A stretch of DNA of 64,000 bases. It comes from Pararhodonellum marinum (GTDB lineage Bacteria; Bacteroidota; Bacteroidia; Cytophagales; Cyclobacteriaceae). Location of the stretch: the NCBI RefSeq assembly GCF_015354735.1, contig NZ_JACEFJ010000013.1, forward strand, positions 61,482-125,481, read 5' to 3'. A program made the position numbers and the translations under genes. A model generated the notes under the pieces. The model had not been told where the DNA came from and ran no database searches. It was given only the letters and a program-made list of their open reading frames with translations. This document shows positions 1-6,576 of this stretch, in pieces. Each line of letters begins with the position of its first letter. Position 1 is the stretch's first letter.

Positions 1-190
1 CTATTTCACTTATATCTTTGGCAATAAGATGGTTTCTTTCGTTTGGATCTCGTCTTTGGGTGAAAGGTGGTTCTGTTTTAATCCAAAAATAGTCATCACT
101 GTCAAAATATTTCAAGCCTAATTTTTTAGCCAAAAATTTTCCTAACGTTGTTACCCCACTCCCTGATGCTCCAAAAATATGAAGTTTCAT
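1..190 (-). CDS. P-loop nucleoside/adenylate-kinase-like ATPase, 5' part only
   Basis: The coding frame opens with ATG at 190 and runs off the left edge, so only about 63 N-terminal residues are visible. The protein begins MKLHIFGASGSGVTTLGKFL: a beta strand followed by a Walker A loop (GASGSGVTT) at about residues 7-15. It continues with a DSDDYFW segment like the acceptor-binding part of shikimate/adenylate-kinase-type P-loop kinases. Small proteins of this type in Bacteroidota are annotated as AAA-family ATPase or adenylate kinase. The substrate cannot be told from this fragment. It lies outside the repeat-separated array and may be its neighbour on the left. Confidence 0.7.
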   Translation of the reverse strand, partial: MKLHIFGASGSGVTTLGKFLAKKLGLKYFDSDDYFWIKTEPPFTQRRDPNERNHLIAKDISEI

Positions 191-553
191 TGTCTTAGCT
201 GTTTTGCCAAAATTACCAGGACATTTTAAAGTTTAAAAACCCCAATCACCGGGTAGGGGATTTTATGTCCAAAATAGAAATTATTTACCATAAACCAGCT
301 TATCAAACGAACCAAAAAACATAGATGTCTATCAGCTGGCATACTCATCCACCTAGCAGCCGTTTCACCATGCGGATGTCAATCAACAGCCTAGACAAAT
401 GCAAAGCATTCATGGGTCCCTAAAAAACAAATTCTATATCCATAAAAAGCCCTGAAAAATGAAAGCATCAATCAGGGCTTTTTTTCTGGGGCTTTTCTCT
501 AGTGGGCTAAATGTTAGCGGGTCGTTGTTTTTCTTCTCCTACGCTCATAATCT
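191..553. other. intergenic stretch, 363 bp
   Basis: No convincing gene is present. The stretch separates the P-loop ATPase (reading leftwards) from the 3' end of the DinB-like gene. Its only clear structure is the hairpin with T-tracts at 444-486; the rest is AT-rich without recognisable repeats. Confidence 0.6.
444..486. terminator. bidirectional hairpin terminator
   Basis: The inverted arms AAAAGCCCTGA and TCAGGGCTTTT enclose a loop of about 19 nt, with an A-run before and a T-run after. It can therefore terminate on both strands, including readthrough from the DinB-like gene cluster that ends at 554. Confidence 0.75.
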
Positions 554-1078
554 TCATATTTGCATGTCTCCCGCTCTAAATGACCATTCCAAATGTTTGT
601 CTATATCTTGCCTTAATAGCATATTCAATTGTGCTGTATGATGTTGGGTATGTCTCATATTGTAAAGCAAAATCTCTAAAACAGGATAATCCATATCATT
701 TGGTTCGTTTCCTTCTTTAAATCTTTTATTTTGATTTTCGTACGTCAATGAGTAAATAAGTTGTTTACATTTTTCACGACTTTGTCTAAGGTATTCCACA
801 ATTTCTTGCTTGTTATAAATTTTTTTGGGGATTAAATCATCAATAGCCTCCTTTGGTTTGTCTTTCTCGTCCTTATGAGTAAAATCAAGTATCGGCTTAA
901 AATCTTTTGGCGGAATTGTCAAATAGTAGTCCAAAAATATTGCACTGTGAAAAGCGATATAATAAAATCTCCGATTTTGTTCTAAATAGTTGACGGGGCA
1001 ATTTGAAACCACATTGATAAGCATATCAATGCTTGCACCAAATTGGTTCCACACTATTGCTTTTGTTGATTCGTCCAT
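554..1078 (-). CDS. DinB-superfamily protein
   Basis: A 174-residue helical protein with the DinB/YfiT-type metal triad: His44 in the second helix, and His143 and His147 in the motif HTQHH. Members are four-helix-bundle proteins that bind a divalent metal. Many act as thiol (bacillithiol or mycothiol) transferases or are stress-induced with unknown substrate. There is no signal peptide, so it should be cytoplasmic. It is the last gene of a minus-strand trio (VOC, MmcQ/YjbR, DinB), 11 bp after the YjbR stop, suggesting co-transcription and perhaps a single captured cassette. The specific reaction is unknown. Confidence 0.75.
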   Translation of the reverse strand: MDESTKAIVWNQFGASIDMLINVVSNCPVNYLEQNRRFYYIAFHSAIFLDYYLTIPPKDFKPILDFTHKDEKDKPKEAIDDLIPKKIYNKQEIVEYLRQSREKCKQLIYSLTYENQNKRFKEGNEPNDMDYPVLEILLYNMRHTQHHTAQLNMLLRQDIDKHLEWSFRAGDMQI

Positions 1079-1089
1079 ATTTTGCCCTT

Positions 1090-1482
1090 TTAATTTACTG
1101 AATTGGTCGTTGTCTTCCTTTCTTCAAATTCTTTTAATCGTTTCTTGGTTGCAAGCCCTTTCCAACTGAGTTCAAGGACTTCCATTAAAAGTTTCTTATC
1201 GTAATTATGTATCCACATACAGATATATGGATAAGATTTGAAATGCTCGGGCAAATGAAAAATCTCTGGGTGACTGTCCAAATATTTGTCTCGTAGTTCG
1301 AAGTCAAGTCGTATTGGGATGAATTCTCCACTGTCGTGAAGTCTGCACATCAATTTGCCACGAACTTTTACCGATGGTGTTCCTTCGTGGGATACGCTTT
1401 CTTCTGTATCGGGGAAAGTTAAAGCAATATTCTTTACTGCTTCAAAATCCGAGTAGTTAAAGTTTACTGCTTTGTTATTCAT
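1090..1482 (-). CDS. MmcQ/YjbR family protein
   Basis: About 130 residues with the typical MmcQ/YjbR (CyaY-like fold) pattern: an FPDTEESVSHEG segment near the start, a SVKVRGKLMCRL strand, and a C-terminal LLMEVLELSWKGLATKK helix. The family is called DNA-binding because of its fold, but its role is not established. An upstream in-frame start at 1512 would overlap the VOC gene by 28 bp. The ATG at 1482 lies 2 bp after that gene's stop and is preferred. It sits between VOC and DinB genes with nearly no spacing, so an operon is likely. Confidence 0.75.
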   Translation of the reverse strand: MNNKAVNFNYSDFEAVKNIALTFPDTEESVSHEGTPSVKVRGKLMCRLHDSGEFIPIRLDFELRDKYLDSHPEIFHLPEHFKSYPYICMWIHNYDKKLLMEVLELSWKGLATKKRLKEFEERKTTTNSVN

Positions 1483-1484
1483 TG

Positions 1485-1871
1485 TCAATTGGTTTGAGTG
1501 CTTACTGCCCAATAATTTCCTGCAAAATCATAGAAAGAACCCCTTGTATCTGGGTCGCCTTGTTTGTTAACTGGTTTTTCAATCAATTCACAACCGTTCT
1601 CAATAGCTTTGTTAAAAGTCTCGAATACATTCGGCACATAAATATGAAGCATTGTCTTATTAGCTTCATAACCTTCATTACTATCACTAATCATTATCAC
1701 AGAATCATCTAATTTCAATTCGATATGAGAAATTTTCCCGTTTTCGTGGTCAAATCTCCTTAAAGTCTTAGCTTCAAAAATAGTAGTCAATAAGTCCACT
1801 AATTTTTGAGCATTGTCAACAATTAGATAGGGTGAAAGCGAATTGTAATTTCGAGGTTTATATTGTTTCAT
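1485..1871 (-). CDS. VOC-family (glyoxalase/bleomycin-resistance fold) protein
   Basis: 128 residues with the paired beta-alpha-beta-beta-beta modules of the vicinal oxygen chelate fold. It opens LSPYLIVDNAQKLVDLLTTI, has a HIELKLDDSVIMISD strand pair, and ends with the diagnostic GSFYDFAGNYWAVSTQ. This is the PhnB/YdcM-like subgroup, whose members range from metalloenzymes to antibiotic-binding proteins; the substrate cannot be inferred. It is the first gene of the VOC-YjbR-DinB trio. The ATG lies about 40 bp downstream of the left end of repeat module A, the same arrangement seen for other genes of the array. Confidence 0.8.
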   Translation of the reverse strand: MKQYKPRNYNSLSPYLIVDNAQKLVDLLTTIFEAKTLRRFDHENGKISHIELKLDDSVIMISDSNEGYEANKTMLHIYVPNVFETFNKAIENGCELIEKPVNKQGDPDTRGSFYDFAGNYWAVSTQTN

Positions 1872-1902
1872 TTTCTTGTCTGTTTTTTTTGTTGAGGTTT
1901 TC

Positions 1903-2112
1903 GTTACAATGCCCGCTAACTAGTAAATAACTCGAACACATTGAGTTTATATCACTTACAGCATTACCTAATATGAAGGAAAAAGGCGTAATAGGCAATT
2001 TTTTGGTGTTTGGAATATCCATCCGTTAGAAAATGGTTGTAAGGGATTGAAAACTGATTCCGCTGGTATGTTTGACAAAGGCCTGATCACTGATTCCAGT
2101 GAGTGTTAGCTA
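1903..2112. repeat. intergenic repeat module, copy A
   Basis: About 200 bp that aligns along its length with copies at 2506-2755, 3585-3863 and 5705-6083. Shared landmarks are ACTAGTAAATAA near the left end, ATTACCYAATATGAAGGA, GGCGGAATAGGCAATT, GGTTGTAAGSGATTGAAAAC and TGATTCCRCTGGTAT. The copy is bounded by inverted hexamers, GCTAAC (1915-1920) and GTTAGC (2105-2110), like the simple sites of attC elements. A short hairpin (AACTC/GAGTT) lies just inside the left end. The right end overlaps the stop codon of the small reading frame at 2110. Confidence 0.75.
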
Positions 2113-2208
2113 AACTCTGTCTGGGTATACCCATTTCCAATCGTGATTGATTGGCTGTGATTCTGGATACTCCTTATTCCTACAGTCTATAAATTCGTTT
2201 TGGGTCAT
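2110..2208 (-). CDS. small hypothetical protein (32 aa)
   Basis: A 32-codon frame starting at ATG 2208, one base after the stop of the 2210-2494 gene, and ending TAG inside the right end of repeat module A. The peptide begins MTQNEFIDCRNKEYPESQPI and ends in a Trp/Tyr-rich HDWKWVYPDRV. The tight spacing to the upstream gene and the exact fit between that gene and the repeat boundary suggest it belongs to the same cassette. I do not recognise the family. It could be a chance frame, since it is very short. Confidence 0.4.
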   Translation of the reverse strand: MTQNEFIDCRNKEYPESQPINHDWKWVYPDRV

Positions 2209-2209
2209 T

Positions 2210-2494
2210 TTAATTCCAACTTATTATGACGTCTGCCATTATTTTCAAAGTTTGTTCATTGACTTCTTTGATATCAAAGCGCTTTCCAACTTCTTTGAAT
2301 TTCATTAAGTCCTCAGCTTCAACAATCATTATAACTTCATTCTGTAGCTTCCTCATTTCTTCTTCTCCTTCATAAGTTAAATAGTTCTTAACTTGCTCTT
2401 CAAATCCTTTCTCTGAAAACTCCGTATTCATAGTTGAAAGCATAACTAACCAATGTTCGAAATATGCTTCTGGGTATTTGTCTTCCAGTTTCAT
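2210..2494 (-). CDS. hypothetical protein (94 aa)
   Basis: An acidic, helical protein of 94 residues, beginning MKLEDKYPEAYFEHWLVMLS, with no signal peptide, membrane segment or recognisable catalytic motif. Size, acidity and setting in a repeat-separated array would suit a cytoplasmic accessory or immunity-type protein, but that is inference only. Its ATG is 12 bp from the left end of repeat module B. A 32-residue frame follows it immediately and may be co-translated. Confidence 0.6.
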   Translation of the reverse strand: MKLEDKYPEAYFEHWLVMLSTMNTEFSEKGFEEQVKNYLTYEGEEEMRKLQNEVIMIVEAEDLMKFKEVGKRFDIKEVNEQTLKIMADVIISWN

Positions 2495-2505
2495 TTTTTA
2501 ATGTG

Positions 2506-2755
2506 CTACAACTAGTGAATTATCCCAACCCATTGAAATTACATCGCTGATATCATTATCCAATATGAAGTAAAAAAGCGGAATAGGCAATTATTTGGCC
2601 TTTTGGATGATCCGGGAGGAAATGGTTGTAAGCGATTGAAAACTGATTCCACTGGTATTTTTGACAAAGGCCCAATTTCTGATTCCATTTAACACCCCCC
2701 TAAAATAAACCCTTATTTAATTAACAAAAAATACTCATTTCAAATCCACCGAAAT
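2506..2755. repeat. intergenic repeat module, copy B
   Basis: About 250 bp. The first 190 bp follow copy A closely (ACTAGTGAATT, CCAATATGAAGTAAAAAAGCGG, GGAAATGGTTGTAAGCGATT, TTGACAAAGGCCC). The following CCCCCCTAAAATAAACC and ATTAACAAAAAATACTCATT match copy D but are absent from A. The left-end hairpin is degenerate here. 2756-2862 is AT-rich with nothing recognised. Confidence 0.75.
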
Positions 2756-2862
2756 TCCGACTCAAACCCCATAAGCACTTCAACGTTCCGGATGCTTTCG
2801 GGATGAGTTTTCATACTAGGCTTTACAAGTTGCACAAAAACTTAGTTGTTTTAGCCAGTTCT

Positions 2863-3558
2863 TTATTTATGGCGAATAATATCGTTTATATAATTCCAAA
2901 GAGAAATTACTTTCAGGGAATTTATTTTTGTACCATAACTGTAATCCATACCATGTAATATCTCGTGTCTATTTAGTCGGATGGGAAATCTCGAAATATT
3001 ATCCGTCTTTTCATTTATTCCAGTTGGTTGATTCAGAGGAATTTCAAACCCTTTGATGATAAATTTTTCTTTTTCAGAAATTTTTTCTTCTATTTCTGGT
3101 TTGTAAATTTTTTTAGTGCGTTGTAATTGGATATTATTTTTAAAATAAAGCTTTTTTGCTTCATCATAACACAAGCCGTCTATTTGCGTCAGTGATAAAA
3201 CGATGGATGAAAAAAATCTCTTATTTCTGTGATTTTCAAAGGCTTCTTCAATGATAAGTTTTCGATTTGGATTTCTGTTTACAATTCTTTTCTCCATGTT
3301 ATCCAATTCTCCTTCGTAGTATTCAATTAAAATCTCATCAACTTCTTTTGAATTGCCTTTTTTTAGTTTTCGACCAAGTTCTACAGGGGCTGTTGGAATA
3401 GAATCATAACCTAAATACCAACCATAATTAGATAATTCTAAAATTCCTGAAGGAGTTTCTTTTTCTAAAATTTTCAATGATCTTGCTAGTCTTTCAGGAA
3501 AGTTTTTAAGAATCTCTCTTAGTTCATCTGATGGAAAATTTTTGGTTTTACTATTCAT
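2863..3558 (-). CDS. hypothetical protein with HEPN-like RHxxxHG motif
   Basis: 231 residues, highly charged, no signal peptide or membrane segment. The N-terminal half is helical (SDELREILKNFPERLARSLK). The C-terminal part contains RFPIRLNRHEILHGMDYSYG, about residues 190-210, followed by a helix NSLKVISLWNYINDIIR. The pattern (N)RHxxLHG-x-x-x-YGT-x-x-NSLK recurs at the C-terminus of many defence-associated proteins with HEPN-like RNase folds, where R-x4-6-H is catalytic. That assignment is by pattern only. It stands alone between module copies B and C, as a one-gene cassette with its start about 30 bp from module C. Confidence 0.55.
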   Translation of the reverse strand: MNSKTKNFPSDELREILKNFPERLARSLKILEKETPSGILELSNYGWYLGYDSIPTAPVELGRKLKKGNSKEVDEILIEYYEGELDNMEKRIVNRNPNRKLIIEEAFENHRNKRFFSSIVLSLTQIDGLCYDEAKKLYFKNNIQLQRTKKIYKPEIEEKISEKEKFIIKGFEIPLNQPTGINEKTDNISRFPIRLNRHEILHGMDYSYGTKINSLKVISLWNYINDIIRHK

Positions 3559-3584
3559 TCCATATTCAGTTTTTTTAAAATTGG

Positions 3585-3863
3585 TTTAACTAGTAATTAA
3601 CCTTAACATTTGACGATACATCGGTTAATATCATTACCCAATATGAAGGAAAAAGGCGGAATAGGCAATTATTTGGTATTTTGGATGATCCGCTCTTTTA
3701 CAAATAAAAAAATCCCATAATAGGGTATTTTACCAAAATAGGCCCTGATAACTGTAAAACCTGAGGCGATTCAGTTCTGGTTCGGTGAAAAGAGAGTGGA
3801 TAAAACGGTTCGATTTGTGCCACCTGTTTCGGTTCAAACAGTGCCAGTTTTCTGATTTAGTTT
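3585..3863. repeat. intergenic repeat module, copy C
   Basis: A composite. The first 110 bp match the left part of copies A and B (TAACTAGTAATTAACC, CCCAATATGAAGGAAAAAGGCGG, TTTTGGATGATCCG). It then jumps at about 3695 to the distal part shared with copy D: AAATAGGCCCTGA, CTGAGGCGATTCAGTTCTGG, GGTTCAAACAGTGCCAGTTT. This distal part leads directly into the 3' end of the DnaC-like gene remnant at 3864. A deletion of the middle segment relative to copy D explains the structure. Confidence 0.75.
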
Positions 3864-4214
3864 TCACTTCCTTTTATCCCCCGGGAGAAAGCAGATCGGG
3901 TTCATCATTTCGCGCATGCGGGAGCGGATGCGGTCGCCGTAGCGTTTTTCGATTTCGTCGCCGGTGAGGTGGGTGGTGATGTGGGTGATCATTCTTTGGT
4001 TGATGAATAGTTCATAGCGGGTAAGGAGGATTTCCGCCATGACGTTATATTCGGTGCCGAAGTATTTTTGGGATACCTCCACCCCCAGGTCATCGAAGCA
4101 GTAGGCTTTGGGATGGTATGCCATCAATGTAGGTTCGTCGAAATCAAGCTCCTTTAATACCTGTGGCTGAATGGGAAAGCAAAGAGGTTTGATCTGATTA
4201 GGAATGCAATCAGC
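3864..4214 (-). pseudogene. DnaC-like P-loop ATPase, C-terminal remnant
   Basis: An open frame starting in-frame directly after the TAA of the lipoprotein gene, running to a stop at 3864, about 116 codons. It contains a Walker B-like segment AYCFDDLGVE, then NVMAEILLTRYELFINQRM, then ITHITTHLTGDEIEKRYGDR and RIRSRMREMMN. This is the sensor-1/arginine-finger region typical of DnaC/IstB-like ATPases (THxTTN..EIExRYGxRxRSRMREMxN). The Walker A half is missing, so it cannot be a working ATPase. The junction with the lipoprotein stop suggests that a cassette was inserted into an ancestral dnaC-like gene. A partner remnant lies at 6084-6290. Confidence 0.75.
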
Positions 4215-4865
4215 TTAATTCTTTTTTTCAGTTATTAGAAGTCCTATTTGATAATGAAAGTTAATGGCAATTATCAGCCGAGTTAGTCCGTCATTTAGCT
4301 CCTCAGTGGATAAGCTATCATATAAAACCTTAGCAACAAGTCCCGGACTAATATCAATTCCGGTTTTAACAACTTCAAGGTAGTCATTCATGGCCTTGCT
4401 GTCATTCTTGTTTAAAAGACAACTGACGTAATTGCCTGTTGGATCAAGCACAATTGGGTCGTATACTTCTTGCTTTTGGATTTCACCGTTCCACGCTGTT
4501 AATGGCACTTCAATAAGAGCTTCTTTATCAAAGCTTGAGGTTTTAACCCATGAATTTTGATAGAATTTAGAATTTCGAAATTCATGCATATCTTCCTCAA
4601 ATGTTGAGTATTTGAAAAAGGTCTGTGAGAAATTGCCTGTTGCTACACTACCTAAATATTGTTTGTAGGATTCGGTTAAGTTCGATCCATAACTATTGAT
4701 TAAATGTTTTTCAAATTTCTCACTAAGCGAGTTTAAGAGTTCGATATCAGAGGATTCCAAACAGTCTTGGAGTTCGTTTGCATAATTACCGGTTGATTGC
4801 GATTGACAACTCGATACTATTCCAATAGTCAATGCAAGAGACAATATTTTAAAGACTAATTTCAT
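4215..4865 (-). CDS. hypothetical lipoprotein
   Basis: About 216 residues, starting at the ATG at 4865. A TTG three codons upstream is less likely, because the signal peptide begins naturally at MKLVFKILSLALTIG. The lipobox is IVSSC, so the mature protein would be a membrane-anchored lipoprotein. The rest is mixed alpha/beta, acidic, and ends with a hydrophobic RLIIAINFHYQIGLLITEKK. No family is recognised. It lies in the repeat-separated array between an attC-like element (upstream) and a dnaC-like remnant that begins right at its stop codon. Confidence 0.65.
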   Translation of the reverse strand: MKLVFKILSLALTIGIVSSCQSQSTGNYANELQDCLESSDIELLNSLSEKFEKHLINSYGSNLTESYKQYLGSVATGNFSQTFFKYSTFEEDMHEFRNSKFYQNSWVKTSSFDKEALIEVPLTAWNGEIQKQEVYDPIVLDPTGNYVSCLLNKNDSKAMNDYLEVVKTGIDISPGLVAKVLYDSLSTEELNDGLTRLIIAINFHYQIGLLITEKKN

Positions 4866-4881
4866 TCTGTGCAATTTTGCG

Positions 4882-5010
4882 GATAACGGTACGGCATATG
4901 GCTTGTGGCGCTTTCGAAGATAAATCTTTCATCTCAGGATAATATTGATCCGAAGATCATTTTTCCAATGTAAGAGAATCCCGACATAAGCTATATGCAA
5001 TGTTGGCAGC
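4882..5010. repeat. attC-like imperfect palindrome
   Basis: About 130 bp whose ends form an imperfect inverted repeat: GCATATGGCTTGTGGCG (4894-4910) matches the reverse complement of the right arm, GCATATAGCTTATGTCG, at 14 of 17 positions. It opens GGATAACGG and closes ATGTTGGC, which read on the minus strand as GCCAAC...CCGTTATCC, close to the RYYYAAC...GTTRRRY boundaries of integron attC sites. Elements of this look are common next to small accessory genes in Bacteroidota. It separates the lipoprotein and DUF4272 genes. Confidence 0.6.
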
Positions 5011-5022
5011 TGGCTTCTTTTT

Positions 5023-5691
5023 TTAAGTAGATGTGTCAGTTTCGTCCCATTCTTCAATGTCCATGAATCTTCGCAACCAATTCAAAGTTTGATGTCTTAG
5101 AAACGAAATATTTCGGTCAATATCGGAATTATCCTTTTTACCATTGAACATAAGGTCTCTAAAGTAGGTGGTTGCAAGTTCATGAAATAGGTTTTCATCA
5201 TAAATTTCAGTTGTATCCCTATAGTTCAATTCGTTCAGAAAGTCACCCAATTCTTCACCGAGAGCAGGAATCACATTCATAAAATCGTCAAGTTGCTGGT
5301 CATTTACTTGCTCAGTCGGAGTTGGTGTCTCTTTGATTAAGTTTAGAGCCCAAGCAAGAATGTAAGCACACTCTCTTTGCCAAGAAAAGTCAATTATTTT
5401 TTGCTCGTTTTTCAATTTTCCTTCAAGCAGTTCCCGCTCGTCAGGTGAAACATGGCTCAATAACTCTTCTCTTTTCAACCATTTTGTTATTGCTTCTCGA
5501 TCGTCAAGTTCTGATGCTGTGTATGCAACCGCATATAATATCATCATTCTGCATCCTGTCACGTAAGGAGTTGAAAATTTCTTTTCATCAAACTCTAAAT
5601 AAGGTAAGTATTGAATATGATACTCCTTAATTCCATGTTTCACCAATCTTTCTTCAAGGCGTTTCTTTCTATTATTAAGTTCTGTCGTCAT
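5023..5691 (-). CDS. DUF4272 domain-containing protein
   Basis: About 222 residues from the ATG at 5691 (MTTELNNRKKRLEERLVKHG). An in-frame TTG at 5727 lies inside the repeat module and is unlikely. The protein shows the DUF4272 pattern: a helix with GCRMMILYAVAYTASELDDR, then AITKWLKREELLSHVSPDER, then the characteristic FSWQRECAYILAWALNLIKE. The family is widespread in cytoplasmic proteins of unknown function, often near toxin/immunity or accessory loci. The cassette is bordered by a perfect 9-bp inverted repeat, GTTGGCAGC (5002-5010) and GCTGCCAAC (5703-5711). Confidence 0.7.
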   Translation of the reverse strand: MTTELNNRKKRLEERLVKHGIKEYHIQYLPYLEFDEKKFSTPYVTGCRMMILYAVAYTASELDDREAITKWLKREELLSHVSPDERELLEGKLKNEQKIIDFSWQRECAYILAWALNLIKETPTPTEQVNDQQLDDFMNVIPALGEELGDFLNELNYRDTTEIYDENLFHELATTYFRDLMFNGKKDNSDIDRNISFLRHQTLNWLRRFMDIEEWDETDTST

Positions 5692-5704
5692 ATTTTTAGC
5701 TTGC

Positions 5705-6083
5705 TGCCAACTACTAAATAACCTCAACCCATTGAGGTTACATCGCTTATATACATACCTATGTTTTTATCAAAATTGCGAATACGGCAATATTAATGTT
5801 TGGAAGTATCCGGAAAGAAACGTTTGTAAGCGATTGAAAACTGATTCCGCTGGTATTTTATACAGAGGGAATCTCGGATTACACTAAACAAAACCCCCTA
5901 AAGTAAACGCTTATTTATTTAACAAAAAATACCCATTTCAAGGTATTTTTACCGAAATAGGCCCTGAAAACCGTAAAACCTGAGGCGATTCAGTTCTGGT
6001 CCGGTGAAAAGAGAGTGGATAAAAAAGGTTCTATTTGTGCAACCTGTTTCGGTTCAAACAGTGCCAGTTTTCTGATTTAATTT
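5705..6083. repeat. intergenic repeat module, copy D (longest)
   Basis: The most complete copy. From its left end it carries CCAACTACTAAATAA, a perfect 8-bp hairpin AACCTCAACCCATTGAGGTT (5720-5739), GTTTGTAAGCGATTGAAAAC, ACTGATTCCGCTGGTATTTT, CCCCCTAAAGTAAACGCTTA, CGAAATAGGCCCTGAAAACC and GTTCAAACAGTGCCAGTTTT. It then joins the 3' end of the DnaC-like remnant at 6084. Copies A, B and C are subsets of this sequence. Confidence 0.75.
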
Positions 6084-6290
6084 TCACTTCCTTTTATCCC
6101 CTTGGAGAAAGCAGATCGGGTTCATCATTTCCCGCATGCCGCAGCGGATGCGGTCGCCGTAGCGTTTTTCAATTTCGTCGCCGGTGAGGTTGGTGGTGAT
6201 GTGGGTGATCATGTTTTGGTTGATGAATAATTCGTAGCGGTGAGGAGGATTTCGGCCATCACGTGGTATATGGTATTTTTGGGATACCTC
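6084..6290 (-). pseudogene. DnaC-like ATPase, second C-terminal remnant
   Basis: The 3' 150 bases translate to RYELFINQNMITHITTNLTG and RYGDRIRCGMREMMN, nearly identical to the remnant at 3864-4214. It carries a degraded arginine-rich segment (RSRMRE has become RCGMRE). Upstream of about 6240 the alignment continues at the nucleotide level but with small deletions that break the frame. Homology ends at about 6290, next to the tRNA genes. The open frame that continues rightwards into the tRNA-Pro gene is not coding. Confidence 0.7.
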
Positions 6291-6370
6291 CATACCTCCT
6301 CTCTCCGGTCGGATTTCGAACCCCCGGTTCTCATCCTGCCACCCTGGATTGGCTTTCCGTTTTGGACATA

Positions 6371-6400
6371 AAAAAACCTGTCTCCAGAAAGACAGGCTTT
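6371..6400 (-). terminator. terminator downstream of tRNA-Pro
   Basis: On the minus strand AAGCCTGTC, a loop of about 8 nt, and GACAGG are followed by a run of seven T. It lies 12 bp beyond the 3' end of tRNA-Pro and most likely ends the tRNA transcript. Confidence 0.75.
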
Positions 6401-6411
6401 GTGACCTTAAG

Positions 6412-6486
6412 TCGGGGTGGCAGGATTCGAACCTGCGACCTCCTCGTCCCAAACGAGGCGCGATGACCGGGCTACGCTACACCCCG
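6412..6486 (-). tRNA. tRNA-Pro (anticodon TGG)
   Basis: A 75-nt cloverleaf on the minus strand. The acceptor stem is CGGGGTG/CACCCCG with discriminator A, the anticodon arm is CCTCG-TTTGGGA-CGAGG, and the T arm is GCAGG-TTCGAAT-CCTGC. The loop gives anticodon TGG. The CCA end is not encoded. It forms a probable transcript with the tRNA-Lys gene upstream and marks the right border of the accessory array. Confidence 0.95.
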
Positions 6487-6576
6487 AACTTTTAAGCTTT
6501 TTGTGATTCCGATATCGAAACCAGTCGGTTTCTCATCGGGACAGGCTTCTCGCCCTTCACGCTTTTTCACTACTTG

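Noticed and set aside
459..641. 60-codon plus-strand open frame over the terminator and the DinB 3' end
   Set aside because: It spans the hairpin terminator and is antisense to the DinB gene; no coding features.
1..6290. CRISPR array, because of regularly spaced repeats
   Set aside because: Repeats are 100-400 bp, diverged, and separated by genes of 280-700 bp; no short direct repeats with uniform spacers.
3864..6290. The two dnaC-like remnants as IS21 (IstA/IstB) copies
   Set aside because: No transposase frame or terminal inverted repeats are present, and both copies share flanks as part of the intergenic module.
6084..6452. A continuous 122-codon minus-strand frame that includes the second dnaC remnant
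   Set aside because: Its first half is translated tRNA-Pro and terminator sequence; only the last part is a real remnant.
6263..6466. 67-codon plus-strand frame ending in a GGRIRTCDLLVPNEAR-like peptide
   Set aside because: This is the well-known false translation of the antisense strand of a tRNA gene.
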